From contig NZ_BAAAKI010000012.1 of assembly GCF_039527675.1 (NCBI RefSeq), positions 62,001 through 126,000 on the forward strand: a stretch of 64,000 nucleotides of DNA, in the 5' to 3' direction. The DNA comes from Luteococcus sanguinis. Lineage in GTDB: Bacteria; Actinomycetota; Actinomycetes; Propionibacteriales; Propionibacteriaceae. The notes beneath the pieces are model-generated. The model ran no database searches, was not told the DNA's origin, and saw only the letters and a list, made by a program, of their open reading frames with translations. Within the stretch, counting starts at the first letter, position 1; every line of letters starts with the position of its first letter. The position numbers were made by a program, and so were the translations under genes. Below are positions 45,110 to 54,497 of this stretch, one piece after another.

Positions 45110-46219
45110 GTGGCTCTCCAAGACCTGACCGATGACATCGCCGACCTCGAGAAGAAGCTCTCCCAGATCGAGGCCGTCCTCGACCCGGAGAGCAAGAAGG
45201 CCGAGATCGCCGACCTCGAGCAGCAGGTCGCCGCGCCCAACCTGTGGGACGACCAGGCCAATGCCCAGCGCGTGACCTCCCGCCTGTCCCGCCTCCAGTC
45301 AGACATCGAGCGACTGACCGGCCTGCATGCGCGGCTGGACGACGCCGCCACGCTGGTCGAGATGGCCCGCGAGGAGTCCGACGCTGAGACTGCTGCCGAG
45401 GCCGAGTCGGAGGTCGCCCGCCTGCGCACCGAGATCGAGGGCCTCGAGGTCCGCACCCTGCTGTCGGGGGAGTACGACGAGCGCGATGCCGTGGTGTCCA
45501 TTCGTTCCGGTGCCGGTGGCGTCGACGCCGCCGACTTCGCCGAGATGCTGCTGCGCATGTACCTGCGTTGGGCTGAGCGCCACGGTTACGCCACCAAGGT
45601 GATGGACACCTCCTATGCGGAAGAGGCTGGCCTCAAGTCCGTCACCTTCGAGGTGAGCGCCCCCTTCGCCTACGGCACCCTCTCGGTCGAGGGTGGCACC
45701 CACCGCCTCGTCCGCATCTCGCCCTTCGACAACCAGGGGCGCCGCCAGACCTCCTTCGCCGCCGTCGAGGTGATCCCGCTGATCGAGGACACCGACCACA
45801 TCGACGTCCCCGAGTCCGACATCCGCGTCGACGTCTTCCGCAGCTCCGGCCCCGGTGGCCAGAGCGTGAACACCACCGACTCCGCCGTCCGCATCACCCA
45901 CCTCCCCACCGGCCTGGTGGTCTCGATGCAGGACGAGAAGAGCCAGATCCAGAACCGCGCCGCCGCCATGCGCGTGCTCCAGTCGCGCCTGCTGCTGCTG
46001 AAGAAGCAGGAAGAGGACGCGAAGAAGAAGGAGCTCGCCGGAGACGTGAAGGCGAGCTGGGGTGACCAGATGCGCTCCTACGTGCTGAATCCATACCAGA
46101 TGGTCAAGGACCTCCGGACCAACTATGAGGTCGGAAACCCCGACGCGGTCTTCGACGGCGACATCGACGGCTTCATCGACGCCGGCATCCGCTGGCGCAT
46201 GCAGTCCCACGAGGACTGA
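45110..46219 (+). CDS. prfB: Peptide chain release factor 2
   Basis: 369 aa. The stop-codon recognition tripeptide Ser204-Pro-Phe (RISPFDNQG) identifies RF2, which reads UGA and UAA. The catalytic Gly249-Gly-Gln motif (SSGPGGQSVN) triggers peptide release. The coiled N-terminal domain 1 spans about residues 1-110. The programmed +1 frameshift site of E. coli prfB is absent and the frame is continuous. The GTG start is set by the hexamer 8 nt upstream. ftsE follows after 180 bp, which contain a 15-bp tandem repeat and a separate candidate promoter. Confidence 0.96.
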   Translation: MALQDLTDDIADLEKKLSQIEAVLDPESKKAEIADLEQQVAAPNLWDDQANAQRVTSRLSRLQSDIERLTGLHARLDDAATLVEMAREESDAETAAEAESEVARLRTEIEGLEVRTLLSGEYDERDAVVSIRSGAGGVDAADFAEMLLRMYLRWAERHGYATKVMDTSYAEEAGLKSVTFEVSAPFAYGTLSVEGGTHRLVRISPFDNQGRRQTSFAAVEVIPLIEDTDHIDVPESDIRVDVFRSSGPGGQSVNTTDSAVRITHLPTGLVVSMQDEKSQIQNRAAAMRVLQSRLLLLKKQEEDAKKKELAGDVKASWGDQMRSYVLNPYQMVKDLRTNYEVGNPDAVFDGDIDGFIDAGIRWRMQSHED

Positions 46220-46242
46220 GCGCACACTCACGACGCGCCGAC

Positions 46243-46287
46243 GCTCGGGCTGTGAATGCTCGGGCTGTGAATGCTCGGGCTGTGAAT
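46243..46287. repeat. Tandem array: three perfect copies of a 15-bp unit
   Basis: GCTCGGGCTGTGAAT is repeated three times without mismatch, starting 23 bp after the prfB stop and about 45 bp before the candidate ftsE hexamer. Confidence 0.92.
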
Positions 46288-46333
46288 CTGCGCCCGGCCA
46301 GGCGTGGCGCCGCGGTTGGGGCGGCTTGAGACC

Positions 46334-46339
46334 TAGACT
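46334..46339 (+). promoter_or_regulatory. Candidate ftsE -10 hexamer
   Basis: TAGACT lies 60 nt before the GTG at 46400, giving a leader of about 54 nt. Confidence 0.4.
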
Positions 46340-46399
46340 CCCGAGCGAGCCGGGCTGAGAATCCTCAGCGCCTTCCCCAAGTACCGGCCCGAGGTTCTC

Positions 46400-47086
<687 letters not shown>

Positions 47087-47109
47087 GCCAGGAACAGGAA
47101 CCCCACATC

Positions 47110-48015
47110 ATGCGCCACACCTTCCGCGAGACCTGGTCGGGTCTGCGACGCAATCTGTCCATGACCCTGTCGGTGATCGTCACCATGTGGGTCTCGCTCG
47201 CGCTCTTCGGCGCCGGCCTGATGACCACCCAGCAGGTCGACCTGATCAAGGGCCGCTGGTACGACAAGATCGAGATCTCGGTCTTCCTGTGCGTGGACGA
47301 GTCCACCGGCGGCACGTGCACCACCGGGCAGGCGACCACCCAGCCCCAGAAGGACGCCATCCGCAAGGCGCTGGAGAACCACCCGCAGGTCCAGGTGCCG
47401 GTCTACTACGAGTCCAAGGCGGAGGCCTACGCCGACTTCAAGGAGGCCTACAGCGACTCACCGGTGCTGGAGACCCTCTCCGAGAGCCAGATGCAGGACT
47501 CCTTCCGCATCAAACTGCGCAATCCGCAGGAGTACCAGGACGTCGTGACCATGGTGCGCGCCATGCCGGGTGTGCAGGCGGTCCAGGACCTGCACACCGT
47601 CCTGGACCCGATCTTCGGGTGGCTGAACGCCCTCAAGTGGGCGACGATCGGTCTGTCCGGGCTGCTGCTCGTCGCGGCCGCATTGCAGATCTCCAACACG
47701 ATCCGGATGGCCGCCTTCGGCCGTCGACGGGAACTGGGGATCATGCGGCTGGTTGGCGCCTCCAACATCTACATCATGCTGCCCTTCCTGCTGGAGAGCC
47801 TGGTGGCGGGCGTCATCGGCACCGCTCTTGCCTGCGGAACGCTGGCGGCCGGCTATTGGTGGGTGATCGTCAAGAATGCTCAACCCTCGATTCAGGCTTT
47901 ACGGTGGATCACGTGGCACCACGCGGGGTTGGCCATGGTTGGGGTTGTGGTGGTGGGGCTGGTGCTGTCTATTCTGCCCACGCTCTTCGCAACCAAGAAG
48001 TACCTGAGAGTCTGA
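47110..48015 (+). CDS. ftsX: Cell division protein FtsX
   Basis: 301 aa. One transmembrane helix lies at about residues 18-40 (LSVIVTMWVSLALFGAGLM), a large extracellular loop at about 42-178, and three more helices toward the C-terminus (GLSGLLLVAAALQI, LPFLLESLVAGVIGTALACGTLAAGYW, LAMVGVVVVGLVLSILPTLFA). The extracellular domain has two Cys (about residues 61 and 71) that could form a disulfide. In actinobacteria this domain recruits a coiled-coil wall hydrolase; the adjacent M23 gene is the natural partner. Confidence 0.95.
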   Translation: MRHTFRETWSGLRRNLSMTLSVIVTMWVSLALFGAGLMTTQQVDLIKGRWYDKIEISVFLCVDESTGGTCTTGQATTQPQKDAIRKALENHPQVQVPVYYESKAEAYADFKEAYSDSPVLETLSESQMQDSFRIKLRNPQEYQDVVTMVRAMPGVQAVQDLHTVLDPIFGWLNALKWATIGLSGLLLVAAALQISNTIRMAAFGRRRELGIMRLVGASNIYIMLPFLLESLVAGVIGTALACGTLAAGYWWVIVKNAQPSIQALRWITWHHAGLAMVGVVVVGLVLSILPTLFATKKYLRV

Positions 48016-48056
48016 GCCGTCGTTCAGGGTCCCGGGTACGGAAAGCCGAGATCCGC

Positions 48057-49556
48057 GTGAACACCGACGTCTTCCCCAACGGGCAGCTGGCGCATCGCCG
48101 CGCCGCGATCCGTCCGCTGGCCCACAGCGCCATCGCCGGCCTTGCCGCTGCCGCGCTGGTGCTCGGCGTTGCCCCCACCGCCAACGCCGACGCCCTCACC
48201 GACCAGCAGGCCCGCTTGCGACAGGAGCTCGCCCAGTCCAGCGCCAATGTGCACGAGTTCGAGGACGAACTCGACCAGGCCAGCGCCGAGCTCCAGCAGT
48301 CCAAGGTCGCCCTCGATGGTGCCCGCGCCGTTCTGGCGCAGGCCCAGCAGGTGCGCGCCCAGGCCCAGGCCGAGGATGACCGCCTCGCCGGTGAGGTGGC
48401 CAAGGCGCGCGCAGCGCTCGCCGAGGCCCAGCGCAAGGTCGCCGCAAACCAGAGGGCGCTGGACGCCGAGGTGGCCCTGATCGGGGCGTCGGTGCGCGAG
48501 ACCCACCAGCAGAACACCGAGCTGCTCGGCCTGGCTGCCTTCACCCAGGCGGCCGGCGGCACCGGGGACGTCAACGAGCACGTCCAGTGGTCGACCACCA
48601 TCTTCAACTCCACCCAGGCCCAGATGGACCGGTTGACCGAACTCCAGCTCAAGCTCCAGGACGCGCAGCAGGCCGCCGAGGGCGCCAAGCAGGCCGTCGA
48701 GGCGCGCAAGCAGGCCGCCGCCGCGCAGCTGGTGCGCACCCGGGCTGCCGAGGCCGCCGCCGACGATGCCGCGGCCTCGGTCGGCGAGATGGTCGCCGCC
48801 AATGAGCAGGCCAGTGCGGCTGCCGTGCAGAAGCTCGATGCCGAGAAGTCGCGCCAGCAGGCCCTGGACGCGGACAACAAGGCCGTCGCCAAGCGCATCG
48901 CGCAGCGGATCGCCGCCCAGAAGGCTGCCGCCGAACGCGCCCGCAAGAAGGCCGAGGCCGAGCGCCGAGCCCGTGCCGCAGCAGCAGCCAAGGTCAAGGC
49001 GGAGGCCGCCCGGCTCGCTCGTGAGGCTGCCGTGGCGAAGGCGCGAAGGGCCGCCGACGCAACGGCCAAGGCCCAGGCCGCCAGCCGGGCCGCCGCGCGC
49101 GCTGCCACCGCCGCCAGCAAGGTCGAGACCACCTCGGCCAGCTCCACCCAGGCCGCGGCGTCCAGCTACTTCAACTACCCGGTCAACGCGCCCATCACCT
49201 CGTCCTATGGTCAACGCTTCCACCCCGTGCTGCACTACTGGAAGCTGCACGACGGCACCGATTTCGGCGCCTCCTGCGGTGCCGTGATGCGCGCGCCCCG
49301 CGCCGGCGTCGTCACCGAGGCCTACTACAACGCCGGCTATGGCAACCGCCTGATGATCGACCACGGGCTTGTCGGGGGGCACTACCTGACCACCGGCTAC
49401 AACCACGCGATCCGTTACGTCGTCAGCCCCGGACAGCACGTCAGCGCCGGTCAGGTCATCGGCTACGTCGGTACGACCGGCTACTCCACCGGCTGCCACC
49501 TGCACCTGATGGTGTGGCAGGACGGCTCGGTGGTGAATCCGATGAACTGGTTCTGA
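48057..49556 (+). CDS. Exported coiled-coil M23 (LytM) peptidoglycan endopeptidase, probable FtsEX partner
   Basis: 499 aa. A signal peptide (hydrophobic AGLAAAALVLGVAP, cleavage near ANA-DA about residue 44) is followed by a very Ala/Gln/Lys-rich coiled coil (about 46-365). A C-terminal LytM domain then carries the zinc ligands His398 and Asp402 (HDGTD) and His481/His483 (HLHL). This architecture equals EnvC/PcsB-type FtsEX effectors. Unlike EnvC, whose LytM site is degenerate, all visible metal ligands are intact, so it may cleave peptidoglycan itself. The GTG start removes a spurious long extension through ftsX. The gene starts 41 nt after ftsX. Confidence 0.88.
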   Translation: MNTDVFPNGQLAHRRAAIRPLAHSAIAGLAAAALVLGVAPTANADALTDQQARLRQELAQSSANVHEFEDELDQASAELQQSKVALDGARAVLAQAQQVRAQAQAEDDRLAGEVAKARAALAEAQRKVAANQRALDAEVALIGASVRETHQQNTELLGLAAFTQAAGGTGDVNEHVQWSTTIFNSTQAQMDRLTELQLKLQDAQQAAEGAKQAVEARKQAAAAQLVRTRAAEAAADDAAASVGEMVAANEQASAAAVQKLDAEKSRQQALDADNKAVAKRIAQRIAAQKAAAERARKKAEAERRARAAAAAKVKAEAARLAREAAVAKARRAADATAKAQAASRAAARAATAASKVETTSASSTQAAASSYFNYPVNAPITSSYGQRFHPVLHYWKLHDGTDFGASCGAVMRAPRAGVVTEAYYNAGYGNRLMIDHGLVGGHYLTTGYNHAIRYVVSPGQHVSAGQVIGYVGTTGYSTGCHLHLMVWQDGSVVNPMNWF

Positions 49557-49639
49557 CCCGCTCGTCGACCGACTCGGCCCAGCGTCACGGGGTTCGGCGG
49601 CGCGGGAAAATCCACTGCGGCTCCTCCTTCGGCCCAAGC

Positions 49640-49645
49640 TAGGCT
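49640..49645 (+). promoter_or_regulatory. Candidate smpB -10 hexamer
   Basis: TAGGCT lies 60 nt before the smpB GTG, which has AAGGAG. Confidence 0.4.
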
Positions 49646-49705
49646 GGTGGGGGAGCCGCGTCGCATCTGCGCGTGCTCGCCCATCCGATCCATGAAGGAG
49701 CACCA

Positions 49706-50182
49706 GTGCCTCGCGAAAAGGGCCGCAAGCTGATCGCCCAGAACAAGAAGGCGCTGCACGAGTACCACATCGGCACCACCTACGAGGCTGGCCTGGTGCT
49801 CACCGGCACCGAGGTGAAGAGCCTGCGCAATGGTCGTTGTTCGCTCGTCGATGCCTTCGCCACGGTGGACGACGGGGAGGTCTGGCTGCGCCAGGCCAAC
49901 ATCCCCGAGTACGCCTTCGGCACCTGGACCAACCATGCAGCCAAGCGCAACCGCAAGCTGCTGTTGCACCGCCGCGAGATCGACAAGATCGAGCGGGAGA
50001 TCTCGAACAGCGGTAGGACGCTGGTGCCGCTCAAGGTCTACTTCAACGACGGCTACGCCAAGGTGGAGATCGCCGTGGCCACGGGCAAGAAGGACTGGGA
50101 CAAGCGCGATACCATCCGCGAGCGCGACCTCAACCGCGACATGCAGCGTGACCTCGCCGAACGCCAGCGGCGGGGCCGTTGA
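49706..50182 (+). CDS. smpB: SsrA-binding protein
   Basis: 158 aa. The OB-fold core has NKKALHEYHIGTTYEAGLVLTGTEVKSLRNGR, then ANIPEY and RKLLLHRREI, and a basic C-terminal tail (KKDWDKRDTIRERDLNRD) that enters the ribosomal A site. SmpB delivers tmRNA to stalled ribosomes; its partner RNA is at 54498-54863. GTG 49706 is chosen because AAGGAG lies 5 nt upstream. The stop overlaps the ATG of the DUF2207 gene by 1 nt (TGATG), so these two are coupled. Confidence 0.96.
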   Translation: MPREKGRKLIAQNKKALHEYHIGTTYEAGLVLTGTEVKSLRNGRCSLVDAFATVDDGEVWLRQANIPEYAFGTWTNHAAKRNRKLLLHRREIDKIEREISNSGRTLVPLKVYFNDGYAKVEIAVATGKKDWDKRDTIRERDLNRDMQRDLAERQRRGR

Positions 50183-52035
50183 TGAGTTCGGTGGGCGTCC
50201 GGCCGGTGCGCACCTCCCGGGCGGGTCATCGGGCCCTGTTGGTCTGCGCCTCCTTCGTCCTCGCGATGATCGGCGTGCTGTGGCCGCAGAATGCCTGGGC
50301 CGCCGACGACCGGATCGACTCGTGGAACATCGACTACGTCGTCAACGCCGACGGCACCGTGGATGCCACCGAGAACCTCGTCTACCGCTTCGGGTCGACG
50401 TCCGGGCGGCACGGCATCCAGCGCTTCCTGACGGTGCGCGAGCGCTGGGACGACAAGCAGGACGCCGTCTACGACATCTCCAACATCACGGTGTCGAGCA
50501 CGAACGCGTCCGCCAAATTCACCACCATGGACGACGACCAGGGCCGCGACGCCTTCTTGGTGATCCGAGTGGGTGATGCCAACCGGGTCATCACCACTGC
50601 GACGGCCAGCTACACGATCCGCTACCGCATCGGCGGGGCGCTTCGGTCGTCGTCCGACTATGCCGAGTTCTACTGGGACGCCCTGAGCGGCGAGACCAAG
50701 CAGGTCAGCCAGGCCAAGGTGACCGTGACCGCGGCGGGCGGGGTGCAGCAGGCGAACTGCTATGCCGGCCCCGTGCAGTCGACGACCCCCTGCACCAGCG
50801 CGAAGGTCACCAACGGCATCGCCACCTACACCCAGGACGGCAAGCCGGCGACGTGGTTGTTCACCGTCGGCGCCAAGCTCGACAAGTCCAAGGTCGCCAA
50901 CGCCACCCCGCACCTGGTCACCCGCGCCGACGCCGCCGAACAGTTGATCAAGTTGGGCGGACTCGGAGCCGGAGCACTGTCGCTGGTGCTGGCGCCGCTG
51001 GCCGGGCTCGCATACTGGCGCCGCCATGGCCGCGACCTGCGCTTCCAGGGCCTGCCTCCCGGCGTCCTGCCCGCGCAGGGGCAGCCAGCCACCGAGAAGC
51101 ACTCGGGCCCGGTGGAGGTACCGGTCGCCTTCGCACCGCCCAGGATTTCGGTCGCCGAGGCGGGACTGCTGGTGGACGGCGTGATCGACACCACGGAGAC
51201 CACCGCGACGCTGGTCGACCTGGCGGTGCGCGGCGCCATCAAGCTGGGCAGTGAACCGGGCAGTGCCTACGCCAAGCTCATCAACCCCGCCCTCGCCACC
51301 GCGCCCCACGAACAGGTGCTGTTGCAGCGCCTGTTCGGCTCCACCGATGAGGTGGACCTGTCGCAGCGGGGGAGCATGCTCTACGCCCACCAGGGTCTCG
51401 TGCTGTCGGTGCGCAATCAGGTGGCCCGGCAGGGCTGGTTCACCGACCTGCCCAGCTCGGCGAAGACCGGCTGCGGGTTCAGCGGCATCGTCGGCATCCC
51501 CTTCCTCGCCTTCGCGATGATGGGCTTCAGCTCGGCGTGGCTGTGGCTCTTGCTGCCACTGGTGCCGATCATCTTCACCGCGGTGGTGGTGCGCTCCCGG
51601 ATGAGCCGCGGTCAGCGTTCCGGCGTCGGTCGCGCGTACACCGACCAGGTCGAGGGATTCCGCACCTACATCGAGACCGCCGAGGCCGACCAACTGCGCT
51701 TCGAGGAGGGTGAGGACATCTTCTCCAAGTACCTCCCCTGGGCGATCGTCTTCGGGCTGGCGGAGCGGTGGGCCGACCTGTGCGCCCAGCTGGTGCGGAT
51801 GGGGCGCCTGAGCGCAGAGCCGCCGGTCTGGTACTACGGCCCGTACTCGAACTGGAACTTCTACGTCTGGAACGACGCCCTGTCGACCATCAACCATTCT
51901 GCGGCCCCGCCGGTGCAGGAGATGCCGAGCTTCGGTGGCTCGAGCGGTTCGGGCTGGGGCGGCGGTTCGTCCTTCGGTGGCGGCGGTGGATTCTCCGGTG
52001 GTGGCGGCGGTGGCGGCGGCATCGACTCCTGGTGA
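50182..52035 (+). CDS. DUF2207 membrane protein with Gly/Ser-rich tail
   Basis: 617 aa. A signal peptide (LLVCASFVLAMIGVLWPQNAWAAD, cleavage near residue 40) leads into the extracellular DUF2207 domain (about 45-240: IDYVVNADGTVDATENLVYRF). A transmembrane helix follows at about 255-277, then a cytoplasmic region, two close helices at about 435-475, and a last about 30 residues made almost wholly of Gly and Ser (GGGGGFSGGGGGGGG). DUF2207 proteins are widespread and uncharacterised. The ATG overlaps the smpB stop by 1 nt. The Gly-rich end overlaps the probable start of the glycosyltransferase gene. Confidence 0.85.
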   Translation: MSSVGVRPVRTSRAGHRALLVCASFVLAMIGVLWPQNAWAADDRIDSWNIDYVVNADGTVDATENLVYRFGSTSGRHGIQRFLTVRERWDDKQDAVYDISNITVSSTNASAKFTTMDDDQGRDAFLVIRVGDANRVITTATASYTIRYRIGGALRSSSDYAEFYWDALSGETKQVSQAKVTVTAAGGVQQANCYAGPVQSTTPCTSAKVTNGIATYTQDGKPATWLFTVGAKLDKSKVANATPHLVTRADAAEQLIKLGGLGAGALSLVLAPLAGLAYWRRHGRDLRFQGLPPGVLPAQGQPATEKHSGPVEVPVAFAPPRISVAEAGLLVDGVIDTTETTATLVDLAVRGAIKLGSEPGSAYAKLINPALATAPHEQVLLQRLFGSTDEVDLSQRGSMLYAHQGLVLSVRNQVARQGWFTDLPSSAKTGCGFSGIVGIPFLAFAMMGFSSAWLWLLLPLVPIIFTAVVVRSRMSRGQRSGVGRAYTDQVEGFRTYIETAEADQLRFEEGEDIFSKYLPWAIVFGLAERWADLCAQLVRMGRLSAEPPVWYYGPYSNWNFYVWNDALSTINHSAAPPVQEMPSFGGSSGSGWGGGSSFGGGGGFSGGGGGGGGIDSW

Positions 52036-53287
52036 GGCGACCACCTGGCTGTTGGCCCTCGGCTCGCGCGGTGACGTACAGCCGATGGCCGTGCTGGCGC
52101 GGCGCCTGACGGATCGGGGCCACCGGGCGGTCGTCATCGCACTGCACGACGCCAAACAGGTGTGTGCCGAACTGGGGGCCGAGTTCGTCGGCGTGGACGG
52201 ATCGGTCGACGACGCCCTGGTCTCAGCCCGCGGACCCATCGGGCAGGTGCTGAGCCGTGGGAGCGTTGGTCAGGCAGCGCTGTTGGTGCACTGGGTGCGG
52301 CAGCTGGCGGGCCCGGTCTCGGAGGTGCTCGGTCGGTGTGTCCGTCCTGGTGACGCGGTGGTGACCGGCGTGCTCGGACGTTCTGCTGCGCTGGCCCTTG
52401 TCGAGGCCCGCCACACCCGGATGGCGACGGTGGTCTTCACCGGCCAGGTACCCACCCTGCGCCCGAGCAGTCACTACTTCGACGAGTGGTTCACCCCAAG
52501 CAGGGCATGGAACCGGATGGGCGTCCGGCTGAACTGGCTGGTGGCCAGCGAACTGGGCCACCCCATCGGTGTCCGGCTGCGCTCGCGACTCGGCCTGGGA
52601 CGGGTGTCACCGCGCGCCGAGATGCACCGCGCGGACCGCTGGCCGACGCTGGTCGCGGCCAGCCCGGTGCTCGTCCCACCGGCCGACGACTGGCCCGACG
52701 GGGTCGTGCAGACGGGCTGGCTGGGCGCCCCAGCCCGTGACTGGGCACCTGGCGGCGAACTGGCCGGGTTCCTTGCAAAGGGGCCCGTGGCGTGGGTGGG
52801 CTGGGGGAGCTTCAGCGCCGCCAGCAGGGAGGCGGACGTCAAGCTTGTCGCCCAAGCCGCAGCGCTCAGTGGTGTCCGCGTGCTGACGCCCGAGCTCGTG
52901 GGCTTGGCGCAGGGCCGGGTCAGCGACGGGATGTTGGCGGTGGGCCCGGTGCCCCACTCGTCGTTGTTCGGGCGACTGGACGCCGTCGTCCACCACGGGG
53001 GAGCGGGCACCACGCAGGAGGGACTGCGGGCAGGGGTGCCGTCGACGGCCGTCCCCTTCGGCGTCGACCAGCCCTGGCACGGGCGGCGACTACACGCGCT
53101 GGGCGTCGGACCCTTCCCGGTATCGATCCGTGGTCTGGACGCCGACACCCTGGCCCGTCGGTTGGAAGCCCTGGTGGGGACGGCCTCGTACCGCGAGCGC
53201 GCGGCCTTGATCGGTGCCCGGATGCGCGACGAGCGCGGGCCGGACGCCGCAGTGGACGCCCTGACCCGCGCTCGGGTGGTGCTCTAG
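52010..53287 (+). CDS. Glycosyltransferase family 1 (UGT / MGT-like)
   Basis: 425 aa. The N-terminal strand and loop LALGSRGDVQPMAVLARRLTDRGHRA match the UGT/GT1 acceptor-domain opening (G-S-x-G-D-x-x-P). The C-terminal donor-binding block HHGGAGTTQEGLRAGVPSTAVPFGVDQPWHGRR is the UGT signature with the conserved Gly-Gly-Ala-Gly-Thr and final D-Q. It should transfer a nucleotide sugar to a lipid or small molecule. The start is uncertain: I use GTG 52010, which overlaps the upstream Gly-rich tail by 26 nt; in-frame GTGs at 51998 and 52001 are alternatives, while no good start lies nearer the first strand. Confidence 0.85.
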   Translation: MAAASTPGEATTWLLALGSRGDVQPMAVLARRLTDRGHRAVVIALHDAKQVCAELGAEFVGVDGSVDDALVSARGPIGQVLSRGSVGQAALLVHWVRQLAGPVSEVLGRCVRPGDAVVTGVLGRSAALALVEARHTRMATVVFTGQVPTLRPSSHYFDEWFTPSRAWNRMGVRLNWLVASELGHPIGVRLRSRLGLGRVSPRAEMHRADRWPTLVAASPVLVPPADDWPDGVVQTGWLGAPARDWAPGGELAGFLAKGPVAWVGWGSFSAASREADVKLVAQAAALSGVRVLTPELVGLAQGRVSDGMLAVGPVPHSSLFGRLDAVVHHGGAGTTQEGLRAGVPSTAVPFGVDQPWHGRRLHALGVGPFPVSIRGLDADTLARRLEALVGTASYRERAALIGARMRDERGPDAAVDALTRARVVL

Positions 53288-53299
53288 GGACGGCTCAGG

Positions 53300-53677
53300 T
53301 CAGCGGACGCCCATCAGGTCGCAGACAAAGATCAGCGTCTCCCCGGGGGCGATCACGCCGCCGGCACCACGATCGCCGTAGGCGAGGTTCGCGGGGATGA
53401 CGAGCTTGCGACGGCCGCCGACCTTCATCCCGGCGATGCCCTGGTCCCAGCCGGCGATGACACGGCCACCACCGAGCGGGAACTGGATGGGCTCGCCACG
53501 GCCGTAGGAGGAGTCGAACTCCTCCCCGCTGGAGTAGGCGACGCCGACATAGTGCACGGCGACCAGGCTGCCGGGCAGGGCCTCGGCACCGTCACCGACG
53601 GTGATGTCGCTGATCTGCAGCTCGGTGGGCGCGGGGCCCTCGGGGAAGTCGACTTCGGGCTTCTCAGGCATGTTCAT
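53300..53677 (-). CDS. FKBP-type peptidyl-prolyl cis-trans isomerase
   Basis: 125 aa, a single minimal FKBP domain. Landmarks are VAVHYVGVAYSSGEEFDSSY, PIQFPLGGGRVIAGWDQGIAGMKVGGRRKLVIP and LAYGDRGAGGVIAPGETLIFVCDL, including the active-site Asp, Trp and Tyr. There is no signal peptide, so it is a cytoplasmic foldase. ATG 53677 has TAGGGT 7 nt upstream; the open frame beyond it is spurious. The stop lies 12 nt from the convergent glycosyltransferase stop. Confidence 0.95.
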   Translation of the reverse strand: MNMPEKPEVDFPEGPAPTELQISDITVGDGAEALPGSLVAVHYVGVAYSSGEEFDSSYGRGEPIQFPLGGGRVIAGWDQGIAGMKVGGRRKLVIPANLAYGDRGAGGVIAPGETLIFVCDLMGVR

Positions 53678-53684
53678 GGGTTCC

Positions 53685-53690
53685 ACCCTA
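53685..53690 (-). promoter_or_regulatory. -10 hexamer for the FKBP gene, leaderless
   Basis: TAGGGT on the minus strand ends 7 nt before the ATG at 53677. Confidence 0.5.
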
Positions 53691-53712
53691 ACGGCGCGCT
53701 CCCAGTGCGAGG

Positions 53713-53718
53713 CACAAT
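53713..53718 (+). promoter_or_regulatory. -10 hexamer for the DUF1707 gene, leaderless
   Basis: CACAAT ends 6 nt before the ATG at 53725. Confidence 0.5.
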
Positions 53719-53724
53719 GGATGT

Positions 53725-54363
53725 ATGGGCACTCCCTCCCCGTTCCCTGGCCAGGCCTTCGCACATCCCACCCTGGCGCTGCAGCTGACCGACGAGCAGC
53801 GCGATCGCAGCGTCGACTACCTCCAACACGCCTACGCGCAGGGGCGGCTGGCCAAGTACGAGTTCGACGAGCGCCTGCACCTCGTCCTCGTGGCGACCAA
53901 CCGCGCCGAGCTGAACCAGGCCTTCGTCGGCCTGGCGAACATCCCGGTCGTCCCCGTCGCGCGCAAACCGCTGCTGGACACCTCTGCCCAGGGGCGAACC
54001 GGACGGACGATGGCTGCCGTCGCCCACTGGAGCGCCCTGGCGACCTGGGTCCTTGGCCCCGCGGTGGTCTACGCCGTGAGCCCCGCCCGTTCCTTCGCCC
54101 GCAAGGAGGCCGCGAAGGCGGTGAACCTGCAGTTGCTCTTCCTGTTGCTGTCCGTGGCCGCCATGTTGGCGCCTGAGTTCCTCGAGGGCTATCTCATGTT
54201 CGTCGTGGCTCTGGGCTGGCTCGGGTCCACCGTCGTGGGCGGCCTCAAGGCCCACCGAGGCATCGCTTGGCGCAACCCGGTGCAGCGCGTCCTGCCGCTG
54301 CAAGTGGCGCGCGAGGACGGAGCCAAGGGACAGCACGCTTCCACTCCTGCGCTGCGACGCTGA
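53725..54363 (+). CDS. DUF1707 and DUF4870 domain membrane protein
   Basis: 212 aa. Residues about 20-70 are a DUF1707 domain (LTDEQRDRSVDYLQHAYAQGRLAKYEFDERLHLVL), an actinobacterial small domain named for its D-R-E-x-x-x-x-L-x-x-A-x-x-x-G-R-L pattern. Residues about 95-180 form a DUF4870 membrane region: HWSALATWVLGPAVVYAV, ARKEAAKAVNLQLLFLLLSVAAML and MFVVALGWLGSTVVGG, about three or four helices. Function unknown. The ATG follows a CACAAT hexamer by 6 nt. ssrA lies downstream. Confidence 0.82.
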   Translation: MGTPSPFPGQAFAHPTLALQLTDEQRDRSVDYLQHAYAQGRLAKYEFDERLHLVLVATNRAELNQAFVGLANIPVVPVARKPLLDTSAQGRTGRTMAAVAHWSALATWVLGPAVVYAVSPARSFARKEAAKAVNLQLLFLLLSVAAMLAPEFLEGYLMFVVALGWLGSTVVGGLKAHRGIAWRNPVQRVLPLQVAREDGAKGQHASTPALRR

Positions 54364-54397
54364 GCGTCTGCCCACGAACCACTGGCCAACTATTCAC

Positions 54398-54427
54398 TTG
54401 GGGGAACAAGACCTTCAGCGGTAGTGT
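54398..54427 (+). promoter_or_regulatory. Candidate ssrA promoter
   Basis: TTGGGG (54398-54403) and TAGTGT (54422-54427) are 18 nt apart. A transcript from about 54434 would carry a roughly 64-nt 5' leader to be removed by RNase P. Confidence 0.3.
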
Positions 54428-54497
54428 TGTACGAACGGTGGATGTTGGTGCGTCCGCCGGTGAACACCGGCCCCGGTCGGCGTTGACAACTCAACAG

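Noticed and set aside
45110..45200. Programmed frameshift in prfB
   Set aside because: The RF2 frame is continuous from GTG 45110; there is no CTTTGA-type slippery stop in the N-terminal region.
54483..54488. TTGACA as a -35 box for ssrA
   Set aside because: It is only 10 nt before the mature tmRNA 5' end, so no -10 box can fit between.
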